NCBI RefSeq assembly: GCF_021401345.1
Contig: NZ_JACBGE010000004.1
Location: forward strand, 62,001 to 126,000
Origin: Hydrogenophaga sp. NFH-34
Lineage (GTDB): Bacteria > Pseudomonadota > Gammaproteobacteria > Burkholderiales > Burkholderiaceae_C
Reading direction: 5' to 3'
DNA: 64,000 nucleotides
Position 1 is the first letter of the stretch. Each line of letters begins with the position of its first letter. Of this stretch, positions 7,025 to 14,929 are shown piece by piece. The position numbers and the translations under genes are program-made. A model generated the notes under the pieces. That model did no database searches and had not been told where the DNA came from. It saw nothing but the letters and a program-made list of their open reading frames with translations.

Positions 7025-9376
7025 TTGACCGCCACCGCCCCTTCCCTGGTCCCGGAACCCGATGCCGATGCCCCGCTCGGCGCGGTGGCCGTGCGGGCCC
7101 TGTGCGAATTCGCTGCCCGCAGCGGCGACCTGGACCTGCGCTTTTCCCCGTCGCCCACCGGCGCCGAAGGCATTGCCGGCCACGGCACGGTCACGGCCCG
7201 CCGGGGCGAGGGCTACCAGCGCGAAGTGCCCCTGGCCAGCCACTGGCAGGGGCTGCGCGTGCAGGGGCGCGCCGACGGCTGGGACCCGGCGGCGCGGCGG
7301 CTCGAAGAGATCAAGACCCATCGGGGCGACGCCCACCTCATCAGCCCGGCGGTGCAGGCCCTGCACTGGGCGCAGGCGCGGGTCTACGGCTGGATGCTGT
7401 GCGAACAACTGGGGTTGGCGCAGATCACGCTGGCGCTGATCTACTTCAACATCGACACCGGGGTGGAAACCCCGCTCGTGCAGACCCACGATGCCGCCGC
7501 GCTGCAGGCCCACTTTGCCGATCTGTGCCAACGCTACAGCGGCTGGGCCCGGCAGGAGCAGGCACACCGGCGCGCGCGCAACGCCTGGCTCCAGACCCTG
7601 CCCTTTCCCTTCGCCCGCTTCCGGGCCGGCCAGCGCGACCTGGCCGCGGCCGTCTACCGCTGTCACAAGGCCGGCCAGCCGCTGATGGCGCAGGCGCCCA
7701 CCGGCATCGGCAAGACCGTCGCCACCCTGTTCGGCGCCTTGCGCGCGATGCCGGCCGGCGCGCACGACAAGCTGTTCTACCTGACCGCACGCACCACCGG
7801 GCGCCAGCTCGCGCTCGACGCGCTGGCGCACCTGTCGGCGGGCGCCGGACCGGCCGCCGCGCCGCTGCGCGTGATCGAGCGCGTGGCACGCGACAAGGCC
7901 TGCGAACACCCCGACAAGGCCTGCCACGGCGACGCCTGCCCGCTGGCCCGCGGCTTCTACGACCGCCTGCCCGCAGCGCGCGAAGCCGCCGTGCGCGTGC
8001 CGCACCTGGACCAGGCCGCGCTGCGCGAGACCGCGCTGGCGCACCAGATCTGCCCCTACCACCTGGGGCAGGAAATGCTGCCCGCGGCCGACGTGGCGGT
8101 CGGCGACTACAACCACTTCTTCGACCTGGGCGCGCACTGGCACGGGCTGGCGGTGGCGCAGGGCTGGCGCGTGGCCCTGCTGATCGACGAGGCGCACAAC
8201 CTGATCGAGCGCGCCCGCGGCATGTACAGCGCCGCGCTTGAGCCCGCCGATTTCCAGCTCCTGCGCCCGCTCGCGCCACCAGCCCTGCACAAGGCCTTCG
8301 AGCGCCTGCACCGGCCCTGGAACGCCCTGGCCCGGCAGCTTGCGGGCGCCCACACGGTGCTGCCCGGCCTGCCGGCCGACTTCATGGCCGCGCTGCAGGC
8401 CCTGTGCGGCGAGATCGCCGACCACCTGGCCACGCACCCGGCCGACGGCCTGGGCGACAGCCCGCTGCAGCGCTGGTACTTCGACGCGCTGCAGTTCCTG
8501 CGCGTGAGCGAGACCTTTGGCGACCACGCCCTGTGCGACCTCACCCCCAGCCTGCGGCCGCGCCCGCCACGCACCCGGGTCGCGCAACCGGTGCTCAGCC
8601 TGCGCTGCCTGGTGCCGGCGCCGCTGCTGGCCAGCCGCTGGGAAGCCGCGCCCGCCACGACGCTGTTTTCGGCCACGCTCTCGCCCATGGACTACGTGGC
8701 CGACATGCTGGGCCTGCCGGCCGCCACCCGCCGCCTCGACGTGCCGGCCCCGTTCGCGCCCGACCAGCTCGCGGTGCGCGTGGCGCCAGCCATCTCGACC
8801 CGCTGGTCGCACCGCCAGGCCTCGCTCACGCCCATCGCCGAGGTGCTGGCCCGCCAGTACCGCGAGGCACCCGGCAACTACCTGGCCTTCTTCAGCAGCT
8901 TCGACTACCTGGAACAGGCGCTCGACCGCCTGCGCCAGCGCCACCCGAACGTGCCCACCTGGGCCCAGACCCGCGGCATGAGCGAACCCGACCGCAACGC
9001 CTTCATCGCCCGCTTCCAGCCCGACGGCCAGGGCATCGGCTTTGCCGTGCTGGGCGGGGCCTTCGGCGAAGGCATCGACCTGCCCGGCCAGCGCCTGATC
9101 GGCGCCTTCGTGGCGACACTGGGGCTGCCGCAGGTCGGCCCCGTCAACGAGCAGTTGCGCCAGCGCCTGCAGACCCGCTTTGGCCGCGGCCACGACTACA
9201 CCTACCTGTTCCCCGGCCTGCAGAAGGTGGTGCAGGCGGCCGGCCGCGTGATCCGGACCGAACACGACAACGGCACCGTCTGGCTGCTCGACGACCGCTA
9301 CACCCGGGCCGAGGTGCGGCGCCTGCTGCCCGCATGGTGGCCACCGGCCGTGACCGAATGCCCCCCGCCGGTATGA
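7025..9376 (+). CDS. ATP-dependent DNA helicase of the DinG/XPD type fused to an N-terminal RecB/Cas4-like nuclease domain
   Basis: A 783-residue superfamily 2 helicase. Residues about 80-125 read as a RecB-type nuclease: D84 (GRADGWD), E95-x-K97 (LEEIKT) and Q117xxxY121. Helicase motifs follow: Walker A APTGIGKT (224-231), four cysteines spaced like an Fe-S cluster (C293, C300, C305, C343), DEAH 388-391 (LLIDEAHN), and motif VI QAAGRVIRTEHDNG near the end. It should unwind 5'-to-3' from single-stranded DNA and may also cut. The frame opens with a TTG at 7025 without a good ribosome site, so the first few residues are uncertain; no in-frame ATG is a better choice. Confidence 0.9.
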   Translation: MTATAPSLVPEPDADAPLGAVAVRALCEFAARSGDLDLRFSPSPTGAEGIAGHGTVTARRGEGYQREVPLASHWQGLRVQGRADGWDPAARRLEEIKTHRGDAHLISPAVQALHWAQARVYGWMLCEQLGLAQITLALIYFNIDTGVETPLVQTHDAAALQAHFADLCQRYSGWARQEQAHRRARNAWLQTLPFPFARFRAGQRDLAAAVYRCHKAGQPLMAQAPTGIGKTVATLFGALRAMPAGAHDKLFYLTARTTGRQLALDALAHLSAGAGPAAAPLRVIERVARDKACEHPDKACHGDACPLARGFYDRLPAAREAAVRVPHLDQAALRETALAHQICPYHLGQEMLPAADVAVGDYNHFFDLGAHWHGLAVAQGWRVALLIDEAHNLIERARGMYSAALEPADFQLLRPLAPPALHKAFERLHRPWNALARQLAGAHTVLPGLPADFMAALQALCGEIADHLATHPADGLGDSPLQRWYFDALQFLRVSETFGDHALCDLTPSLRPRPPRTRVAQPVLSLRCLVPAPLLASRWEAAPATTLFSATLSPMDYVADMLGLPAATRRLDVPAPFAPDQLAVRVAPAISTRWSHRQASLTPIAEVLARQYREAPGNYLAFFSSFDYLEQALDRLRQRHPNVPTWAQTRGMSEPDRNAFIARFQPDGQGIGFAVLGGAFGEGIDLPGQRLIGAFVATLGLPQVGPVNEQLRQRLQTRFGRGHDYTYLFPGLQKVVQAAGRVIRTEHDNGTVWLLDDRYTRAEVRRLLPAWWPPAVTECPPPV

Positions 9377-9412
9377 TCGCCGGCACCGCTTCCGCCCTGC
9401 CCCGCTGAACCC

Positions 9413-10132
9413 ATGGCCGCCCAGATCCTGCTGCTCGAAGACGAGCAGGCCATCGCCGACACCCTGCTCTACGTGCTGCGCAGCGAAGGCTTCGGCGTCA
9501 CGCACGTGCGCCTGGTGCAGGAAGCGCTGGCCGCGTTCCGGCAGCAGCCGCCCGACCTGGCCCTGCTCGACGTCGGCCTGCCCGACGGCAACAGCTTCGA
9601 CCTGTGCCGCGAGATCCAGCGCCACAGCGAACTGCCCATCGTCTTCCTCACGGCGCGCTCGGAAGAGATCGACCGCGTGCTCGGGCTGGAGCTGGGCGCC
9701 GACGACTACGTGACCAAGCCCTTCTCGCCGCGCGAAGTCTGTGCCCGCATCCGCGCCATCCTGCGGCGCACGCGCCGGCCGGACCCCGATGCCCCGCCGG
9801 CCCGGCCGCCCGAACCCGTGCCACCGCCGCCACCGCCAGCGGGCACGCTGGTGCTCGACGAAGCGGCGCAGCGCGTGCACTGCCGCGGCGAACCGCTGGC
9901 CCTCACCCGCTACGAATACCTGCTGCTGGCCACGCTGATGCGCCGGCCGCTGCGCATCTTCACGCGCGCCGAACTGATGGACCTGGTCTGGGCCGACGCG
10001 CCCGACACTTCCGAGCGCACCATCGATGCGCACATCAAGCTGCTGCGCGCCAAGCTGCGCGAACGCGGGCTGGAGAGCGAGCTGATCCAGACCCACCGCC
10101 ACATGGGCTACGCGATCCGCCTGCCGGACTGA
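9413..10132 (+). CDS. creB: Two-component response regulator CreB
   Basis: OmpR/PhoB-type regulator of 239 residues. The receiver domain has the acidic pocket at ED (9-10), the phosphorylation Asp53 (LLDVGLPDG), and K102 (TKPF). The winged helix at about 145-237 ends ...TIDAHIKLLRAKLRERG...HMGYAIRLPD. The two are joined by an unusually proline-rich linker (about 122-143). Identification as CreB rests on the creC and creD neighbours and on the Cre tag upstream of creD. It activates genes for envelope and metabolic adaptation when phosphorylated by CreC. It starts 36 bases after the helicase stop. Confidence 0.92.
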   Translation: MAAQILLLEDEQAIADTLLYVLRSEGFGVTHVRLVQEALAAFRQQPPDLALLDVGLPDGNSFDLCREIQRHSELPIVFLTARSEEIDRVLGLELGADDYVTKPFSPREVCARIRAILRRTRRPDPDAPPARPPEPVPPPPPPAGTLVLDEAAQRVHCRGEPLALTRYEYLLLATLMRRPLRIFTRAELMDLVWADAPDTSERTIDAHIKLLRAKLRERGLESELIQTHRHMGYAIRLPD

Positions 10133-10142
10133 ACGGCCCACC

Positions 10143-11600
10143 ATGCGCATCGGACTGCGGCTGCTGCTGGCCTTCTTCCTGGTGCTGGGCCTGTCGGCCG
10201 TGGTGGTGCTGCGCGTCTTCACCGAAGAGATCAAGCCCGGCACGCGCCTGGCCATGGAAGACAGCCTGGTCGACACTGCCCAGGCGCTGGCGCAACTGGC
10301 CGCGCCCGACCTGAAGGCCGGCCACATCGGCGACGGCGCGTTCGCCGACGCGATGACGGCGCTGGCCAGCGCCCGCCCGCAGGCCCGCATCCACGGCTTC
10401 GACAAGGACCGGGTCGACCTGCGGATCACGGTCACCGACGCGCAGGGCATCGTGCGCTTCGACTCGCAGGGCCTGACCGTCGGGCAGGACCATTCGCGCT
10501 GGAACGACGTCTACCGCACGCTGCGCGGCGAATACGGCGCCCGCTCCAGCCCGGCCAGCGCCGACCGGCCCAACGACACCGTGATGCACGTGGCCGCGCC
10601 CGTGCGCGATGGCGATCGCATCATCGGCGCGCTCACGGTCTCGCGCCCCAACCAATCGCTGGAGCCCTACATCCGGCGCAGCCAGGACCGCGTGCTGCGC
10701 TGGTCGTGGGGCGTGCTCGGCCTGACCCTGGTCATGGGCCTGCTGGTGAGCTGGTGGCTGGCCAGCTCGCTGTCGCGGCTGCGCGGCTACGCGCTGGCGG
10801 TGTCGCGCGGCGAGCGCGTGCCGCTGCCGCGCCTGGGCCGGCTCAGCGGCAACACCGAGTTCACCGACCTGGCCAGCGCGCTCGAACGCATGCACCTGAA
10901 GCTGGAAGACCGGGCCTATGTCGAACACTACGTGCACACGCTGACGCACGAACTCAAGAGCCCGCTGGCCGCCATCCGCGGTGCGGCCGAGCTGCTGCAG
11001 GAGCCGCTGCCCGACGCGGAACGCCAGCGCTTCGCCCACCACATCGAGACCCAGACCGGCCGGCTGCAGCAGCTCATCGAACGCCTGCTGACACTGGCCG
11101 AGGTCGAGCACATGCGGCAGCTGACCGACGTGGAAGAGGTCGACCTGACCGCCCTCACCCACGACGCGCTGCGCGCGCTCGAACCCCGCCTGCGCACCAA
11201 GCGGCTGCGGGTCGACGGCGGGCCGTGGGCCGCCGCCCCGCTGCGCGGCAACCGCTTCCTGCTGGCGCAGGCACTGCGCAACCTGCTGGACAACGCCATC
11301 GACTTCGCGCCCGAAGACAGCGCGCTGACTATCGGCATCGCCCGCGACGGCGCGCACTGGGTCTGGACGCTCGCCGACAGCGGGCCGGGCATTCCCGACT
11401 ACGCGCTGGCGCGGGTTTTCGACCGCTTCTACTCGCTGCCGCGCGGCGCCGGCCAGGAACGCAGCTCCGGGCTCGGCCTGTGCCTCGTGCACGAGGTCTG
11501 CCAGTTGCACGGCGGCGAGGTGAGCCTGGGCAACCGGCAGCCGCCGCCAGGCTGCCAGGTGCGCTGGCGCCTGCCGCTGCGGCCGCCGGCCGGGCGCTGA
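10143..11600 (+). CDS. creC: Sensor histidine kinase CreC
   Basis: Membrane histidine kinase of 485 residues with transmembrane segments at about 5-25 and 187-208 enclosing a periplasmic sensor region, a HAMP segment, then the H-box with His269 (HTLTHELKSPLAAIRG) and the ATPase motifs NLLDNAIDF, DSGPGIP and SSGLGLCLV. It phosphorylates CreB. The gene follows creB by ten bases and is separated from creD by 102 bases carrying Cre-tag repeats. Confidence 0.93.
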   Translation: MRIGLRLLLAFFLVLGLSAVVVLRVFTEEIKPGTRLAMEDSLVDTAQALAQLAAPDLKAGHIGDGAFADAMTALASARPQARIHGFDKDRVDLRITVTDAQGIVRFDSQGLTVGQDHSRWNDVYRTLRGEYGARSSPASADRPNDTVMHVAAPVRDGDRIIGALTVSRPNQSLEPYIRRSQDRVLRWSWGVLGLTLVMGLLVSWWLASSLSRLRGYALAVSRGERVPLPRLGRLSGNTEFTDLASALERMHLKLEDRAYVEHYVHTLTHELKSPLAAIRGAAELLQEPLPDAERQRFAHHIETQTGRLQQLIERLLTLAEVEHMRQLTDVEEVDLTALTHDALRALEPRLRTKRLRVDGGPWAAAPLRGNRFLLAQALRNLLDNAIDFAPEDSALTIGIARDGAHWVWTLADSGPGIPDYALARVFDRFYSLPRGAGQERSSGLGLCLVHEVCQLHGGEVSLGNRQPPPGCQVRWRLPLRPPAGR

Positions 11601-11601
11601 T

Positions 11602-11638
11602 TTCACCCCCGCTTCACACGCCTTCGCCCCGGTTTCAC
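11602..11638. promoter_or_regulatory. Cre tag (CreB binding site) upstream of creD with a third half-site
   Basis: TTCAC at 11602-11606 and TTCAC at 11613-11617 are separated by exactly six bases, which is the established CreB consensus TTCAC-N6-TTCAC. A third TTCAC at 11634-11638 lies 21 bases after the second, so all three face the same side of the helix (11 and 21 base steps). The site lies just after the creC stop and 65 bases before the creD ATG, so phosphorylated CreB should activate creD directly. Confidence 0.88.
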
Positions 11639-11702
11639 ACGCCCTCCGCGACGGCTTCGGCAGCGCTTTCCAGAATGGACGCCCCCCCTCACAGGAGCTT
11701 CC

Positions 11703-13064
11703 ATGAACCGTTTTCCCCTTCTGAGCAAACTGCTCGCCATCGGCCTGCTGACGGCGCTGCTGGCAACCGCGCTGGCCACGGTGAGCGGCCTCGTCGACGA
11801 GCGCCGGCAGACCCGCCAGGCGGCGGTCGAACAGATCGCCCGCGCGCATGCCGGCGAACAGACGCTGTCCGGCCCGGTGCTGGCCATTCCCTACACCGAA
11901 ACCTACCCGGTGCGCGTGGACACACCGGGCCTGCCCGGCCAGCCACACACCGAGATGAAAACGCGCGAAGCCGTCGCGATCCAGTTCCCGCAGACCTGGG
12001 CGGTGGATGCCAGCCTCGACACCGAGGTGCGCCAGCGCGGCATCTTCCCGGTCACGGTCTACACCAGCGAACAGCAGGCACGCGGTCGCTTCGTCGTCCA
12101 GCCCGTGCGGCCGCGCGCCAGCGAGGGCCAGGTCACGCTCGGGCAGCCGCGCCTGCTGCTGGGCACCAGCGACCTGCGCGGCCTGCGCAGCGCCCCGCGT
12201 CTGCGGGTCAACGGCCAGGACCTGACCGTGACACCGTCCCCCGCCGGCAGCCCGGCCGCCCTGCCGCTGACCGGCCTGCTGCCGGCGGCAGCGGCCACAC
12301 CCGACACGGTGCTGGAGGTGCAGCTCGACCTGCATCTGGCCGGCACCGGTCGCATCGCCTGGATGCCGCTGGCCCACGAAAACACCGTGCACCTGCGCTC
12401 GCCCTGGCCGCACCCCAGCTTCGACGGCGACCTGCTGCCCAGCCAGCGCCAGGTGGGCGAAGGCGGTTTCGAGGCCACCTGGCGCATCCCCTCGCTGTCG
12501 ACGCGGGCACAGCAGCAGTTCCTCACCCACCTGCGCGAGCCGGCCGGCGCGGTCGAAGCCTTCGGGGTCTCGCTGTCGGACCCGGTCGACCCCTACCGCC
12601 TGGCCGACCGCGCCACCAAATACGGCCTGCTGTTCGTGCTGCTGACCTTCGCCGCCTTCTTCGTGCTGGAGATGGTCAAGCGCTGGCGCATCCACCCCAT
12701 GCAGTACCTGATGGTGGGCTCGGCCATGGTGCTGTTCTTCCTGCTGCTGCTTTCGCTTTCGGAACACATGCCCTTTGCCCTGGCCTACCTGACCGCCAGC
12801 GGCGCCTGCATCACCCTGCTCGGCCACTACCTGCGCCACGTGCTGGGCGGCTGGCACGCCGGCCTCGGGCTCGCAGGCATGCTGGTCGCGCTGTACGGCG
12901 TGCTCTACGGCATCCTGGTGTCGGAAGACAACGCGCTCATGATGGGCTCGCTGCTGCTGTTCGGTGTGCTCGCCGCCATCATGGTCGCCACGCGCCGGCT
13001 CGACTGGTACAGCGTGATGGGCACCGACGCCCGGCCCGCCGCCACCGCCCACCACCCCGGGTGA
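11703..13064 (+). CDS. creD: Inner-membrane protein CreD
   Basis: A 453-residue inner-membrane protein of the CreD family: one N-terminal membrane helix (about 6-28), a large periplasmic domain to about residue 300, and then a cluster of about five helices from LFVLLTFAAFFVLEMVK onward (the RWRIHPMQYLMVG loop is a family signature). CreD is a CreBC-regulated factor linked to envelope integrity and beta-lactam or colicin tolerance in other proteobacteria. An AGGAG lies six bases before the ATG, and the Cre tag is directly upstream. Confidence 0.94.
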   Translation: MNRFPLLSKLLAIGLLTALLATALATVSGLVDERRQTRQAAVEQIARAHAGEQTLSGPVLAIPYTETYPVRVDTPGLPGQPHTEMKTREAVAIQFPQTWAVDASLDTEVRQRGIFPVTVYTSEQQARGRFVVQPVRPRASEGQVTLGQPRLLLGTSDLRGLRSAPRLRVNGQDLTVTPSPAGSPAALPLTGLLPAAAATPDTVLEVQLDLHLAGTGRIAWMPLAHENTVHLRSPWPHPSFDGDLLPSQRQVGEGGFEATWRIPSLSTRAQQQFLTHLREPAGAVEAFGVSLSDPVDPYRLADRATKYGLLFVLLTFAAFFVLEMVKRWRIHPMQYLMVGSAMVLFFLLLLSLSEHMPFALAYLTASGACITLLGHYLRHVLGGWHAGLGLAGMLVALYGVLYGILVSEDNALMMGSLLLFGVLAAIMVATRRLDWYSVMGTDARPAATAHHPG

Positions 13065-13210
13065 ACGCCGTGCACACCACCACCCCCGACCTGGCTCCGC
13101 GCAGCCCACGCCAGGCGCGGCAGCATCGGCAACGGTTGATGGGCGCGCTGGAACGCGCCTGGCGCATGCGGCGGGGTGGCGCGCCGGCGGGGCTTGATAA
13201 TCCCTGGCCC

Positions 13211-13693
13211 ATGAGCCTGACACCGCCCGCCCCGATCTCCGACGCCCCGCCGCCCGGCGACCTCGCGCTGCAGGGCGAACCCGGCCACCTGATCCGCCGC
13301 GCCCACCAGATGGCCGTTTCGGTGTTCCATGACACCCACGGCCGGCAGGTCACCCCGGTGCAGTACGCCATCCTGCGCACACTGCAGGAAGCGCCCGGCA
13401 TCGACCAGGTGACGCTGGCCGACAAGGTGGCGCTGGACACCTCCACCACCGCCGACATCGCCACCCGGCTCGAAGGCAAGGGCTGGATCGTGCGCGAGCT
13501 GCTGCCGCGGCGCCAGCGCGCCCTGCACCTGACGCCCGAAGGCGAAGCGGTGCTGGCCGCCATGCTGCCGCGCGTGGCGCCGATGTACCAGCAGTTGCTG
13601 CAGCCGCTGACGCCGGCCGAACAGGCCGAGTTCCTGCGCCTGCTGCGCAAGTTCGTGCACCTCGGCGGCACGCCCCCGGCGGATCAGGGTTAA
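13211..13693 (+). CDS. MarR-family transcriptional regulator
   Basis: A 160-residue winged-helix regulator: VTPVQYAILRTLQ, then LADKVALDTSTTADIATRLEGKGWIVRELLPRRQRALHLTPEGEAVL, the usual MarR recognition helix and wing. The start is the ATG at 13211, with GATAAT nine bases upstream and no ribosome site. The next gene is a vanillate-demethylase-type oxygenase, and a perfect palindrome of MarR-site size lies before it, so it probably represses that gene until an aromatic ligand binds. The ligand is unknown. Confidence 0.9.
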   Translation: MSLTPPAPISDAPPPGDLALQGEPGHLIRRAHQMAVSVFHDTHGRQVTPVQYAILRTLQEAPGIDQVTLADKVALDTSTTADIATRLEGKGWIVRELLPRRQRALHLTPEGEAVLAAMLPRVAPMYQQLLQPLTPAEQAEFLRLLRKFVHLGGTPPADQG

Positions 13694-13708
13694 CCCCTGT
13701 TTTCTTCC

Positions 13709-13744
13709 CCCCGGAGGGCCTTTTCAGGCGCCTTCCGGGGTTTT
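13709..13744 (+). terminator. Terminator-like hairpin after the MarR gene
   Basis: CCCCGGAGG pairs with CCTTCCGGGG (one bulge) around an eleven-base centre and is followed by TTTT. It separates the MarR gene from the oxygenase promoter. Confidence 0.75.
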
Positions 13745-13751
13745 AGAATGC

Positions 13752-13775
13752 CTTCATTCAGCATACTGAATGAAG
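13752..13775. promoter_or_regulatory. Perfect 10-bp inverted repeat, probable MarR operator of the oxygenase gene
   Basis: Arms CTTCATTCAG (13752-13761) and CTGAATGAAG (13766-13775) match at all ten positions around the four bases CATA. It lies 45 bases before the oxygenase ATG, between that gene and the MarR gene. AT-rich arms in a GC-rich region mark it as selected sequence. Confidence 0.82.
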
Positions 13776-13820
13776 ATCGATGCCCCCGGTCATCGGCACA
13801 CAAACCCCACGGAGACGCGC

Positions 13821-14864
13821 ATGTTCCCCCTCAACACCTGGTACGTGGCCTGCACGGCCGACGACATCACCGACAAGCCCCTGGGCCGCACCATTTGCAA
13901 CCAGGCCATCGTGTTCTACCGCCCGCAGCCGGGCCAGGTCGCGGCCGTGGAAGACTTCTGCCCGCACCGCGGCGCGCCGCTGTCGCTGGGCAAGGTCTGC
14001 GACGGCAAACTGGTGTGCGGCTACCACGGGCTGGAAATGGGCTGCGACGGCAAGACCGTTTCCATGCCGGGCCAGCGCGTGGGCGGTTTCCCGGCCATCC
14101 GCAGCTTCCCGGTGGTGGAGCGCTACGGCTTCATCTGGGTCTGGCCCGGCGACAAGGCGCTGGCCGACCCGGCCAAGGTGCCGCACCTGGAATGGCACGA
14201 CCACCCCGAATGGGCCTATGGCGGCGGGCTCTACCACGTCAAAGCCGACTACCGGCTCATGATCGACAACCTGATGGACCTCACGCACGAAACCTACGTG
14301 CATTCGACCAGCATCGGCCAAAAGGAAATCGACGAAACCCCGTGCAAGACCACGGTGGACGGTGACACCGTGATCACCAGCCGCTTCATGGAAAACATCA
14401 GCGCCCCGCCCTTCTGGCAGGCCGCTCTGCGCGCCAACGGCCTGGCCGACGACGTGCCGGTCGATCGCTGGCAGGTCTGCCGCTTCTCGCCGCCCAGCCA
14501 CATCATGATCGAGGTTGGCGTGGCCCACGCCGGCCACGGCGGCTACGAAGCCCCGCCCGAGCACAAGGTCTACAGCGTGGTGGTGGACTTCATCACGCCC
14601 GAGACCGACACCAGCATGTGGTACTTCTGGGGCATGGCGCGCAAGTTCAACCCGGGTGATGCCGCGCTGACCGCGCAGATCCGCGAAGGCCAGGGCAAGA
14701 TCTTCTCGGAAGACTTGGAGATGCTGGAGCGCCAGCAGCGCAACCTGAGTGCCTTCCCCGAACGCAAACTGCTCAAGCTCAACATCGACGCTGGCGGCGT
14801 GCAGTCGCGCAAGATCATCGACCGCATCCTCGCCGAAGAGCAGGCGGCACCGGCAGCGGCCTGA
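13821..14864 (+). CDS. vanA: Rieske aromatic oxygenase, vanillate O-demethylase oxygenase (VanA) type
   Basis: Terminal oxygenase of 347 residues. The Rieske [2Fe-2S] ligands are C47-x-H49 (CPHRG) and C66-x2-H69 (CGYHG); the mononuclear iron site is in NLMDLTHETYVHS (H156, H161). This motif set and length are those of VanA and related O-demethylases acting on methoxylated aromatic acids. No VanB-type reductase gene follows: the next gene is cbbO on the other strand, so electrons must come from a reductase coded elsewhere. The ATG at 13821 follows GGAG. Substrate is inferred from family only. Confidence 0.88.
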   Translation: MFPLNTWYVACTADDITDKPLGRTICNQAIVFYRPQPGQVAAVEDFCPHRGAPLSLGKVCDGKLVCGYHGLEMGCDGKTVSMPGQRVGGFPAIRSFPVVERYGFIWVWPGDKALADPAKVPHLEWHDHPEWAYGGGLYHVKADYRLMIDNLMDLTHETYVHSTSIGQKEIDETPCKTTVDGDTVITSRFMENISAPPFWQAALRANGLADDVPVDRWQVCRFSPPSHIMIEVGVAHAGHGGYEAPPEHKVYSVVVDFITPETDTSMWYFWGMARKFNPGDAALTAQIREGQGKIFSEDLEMLERQQRNLSAFPERKLLKLNIDAGGVQSRKIIDRILAEEQAAPAAA

Positions 14865-14875
14865 CGCCAAAGCAC

Positions 14876-14897
14876 CGGCGGCCGCAAGAAGCCGCCG
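14876..14897. terminator. Stem-loop between convergent vanA and cbbO
   Basis: CGGCGGC / GCCGCCG, seven base pairs around an 8-base loop, twelve bases after the vanA stop and 33 before the cbbO stop. No T-tract follows on either strand, so terminator function is only plausible. Confidence 0.35.
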
Positions 14898-14929
14898 CCC
14901 CATTCACGCCGGCGTGGCGGCAGACGCCG

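Noticed and set aside
6983..13223. Long minus-strand open frames across the helicase and creBCD
   Set aside because: Same cause. Low-complexity translated sequence, no start signal, and full-length plus-strand genes explain the region.
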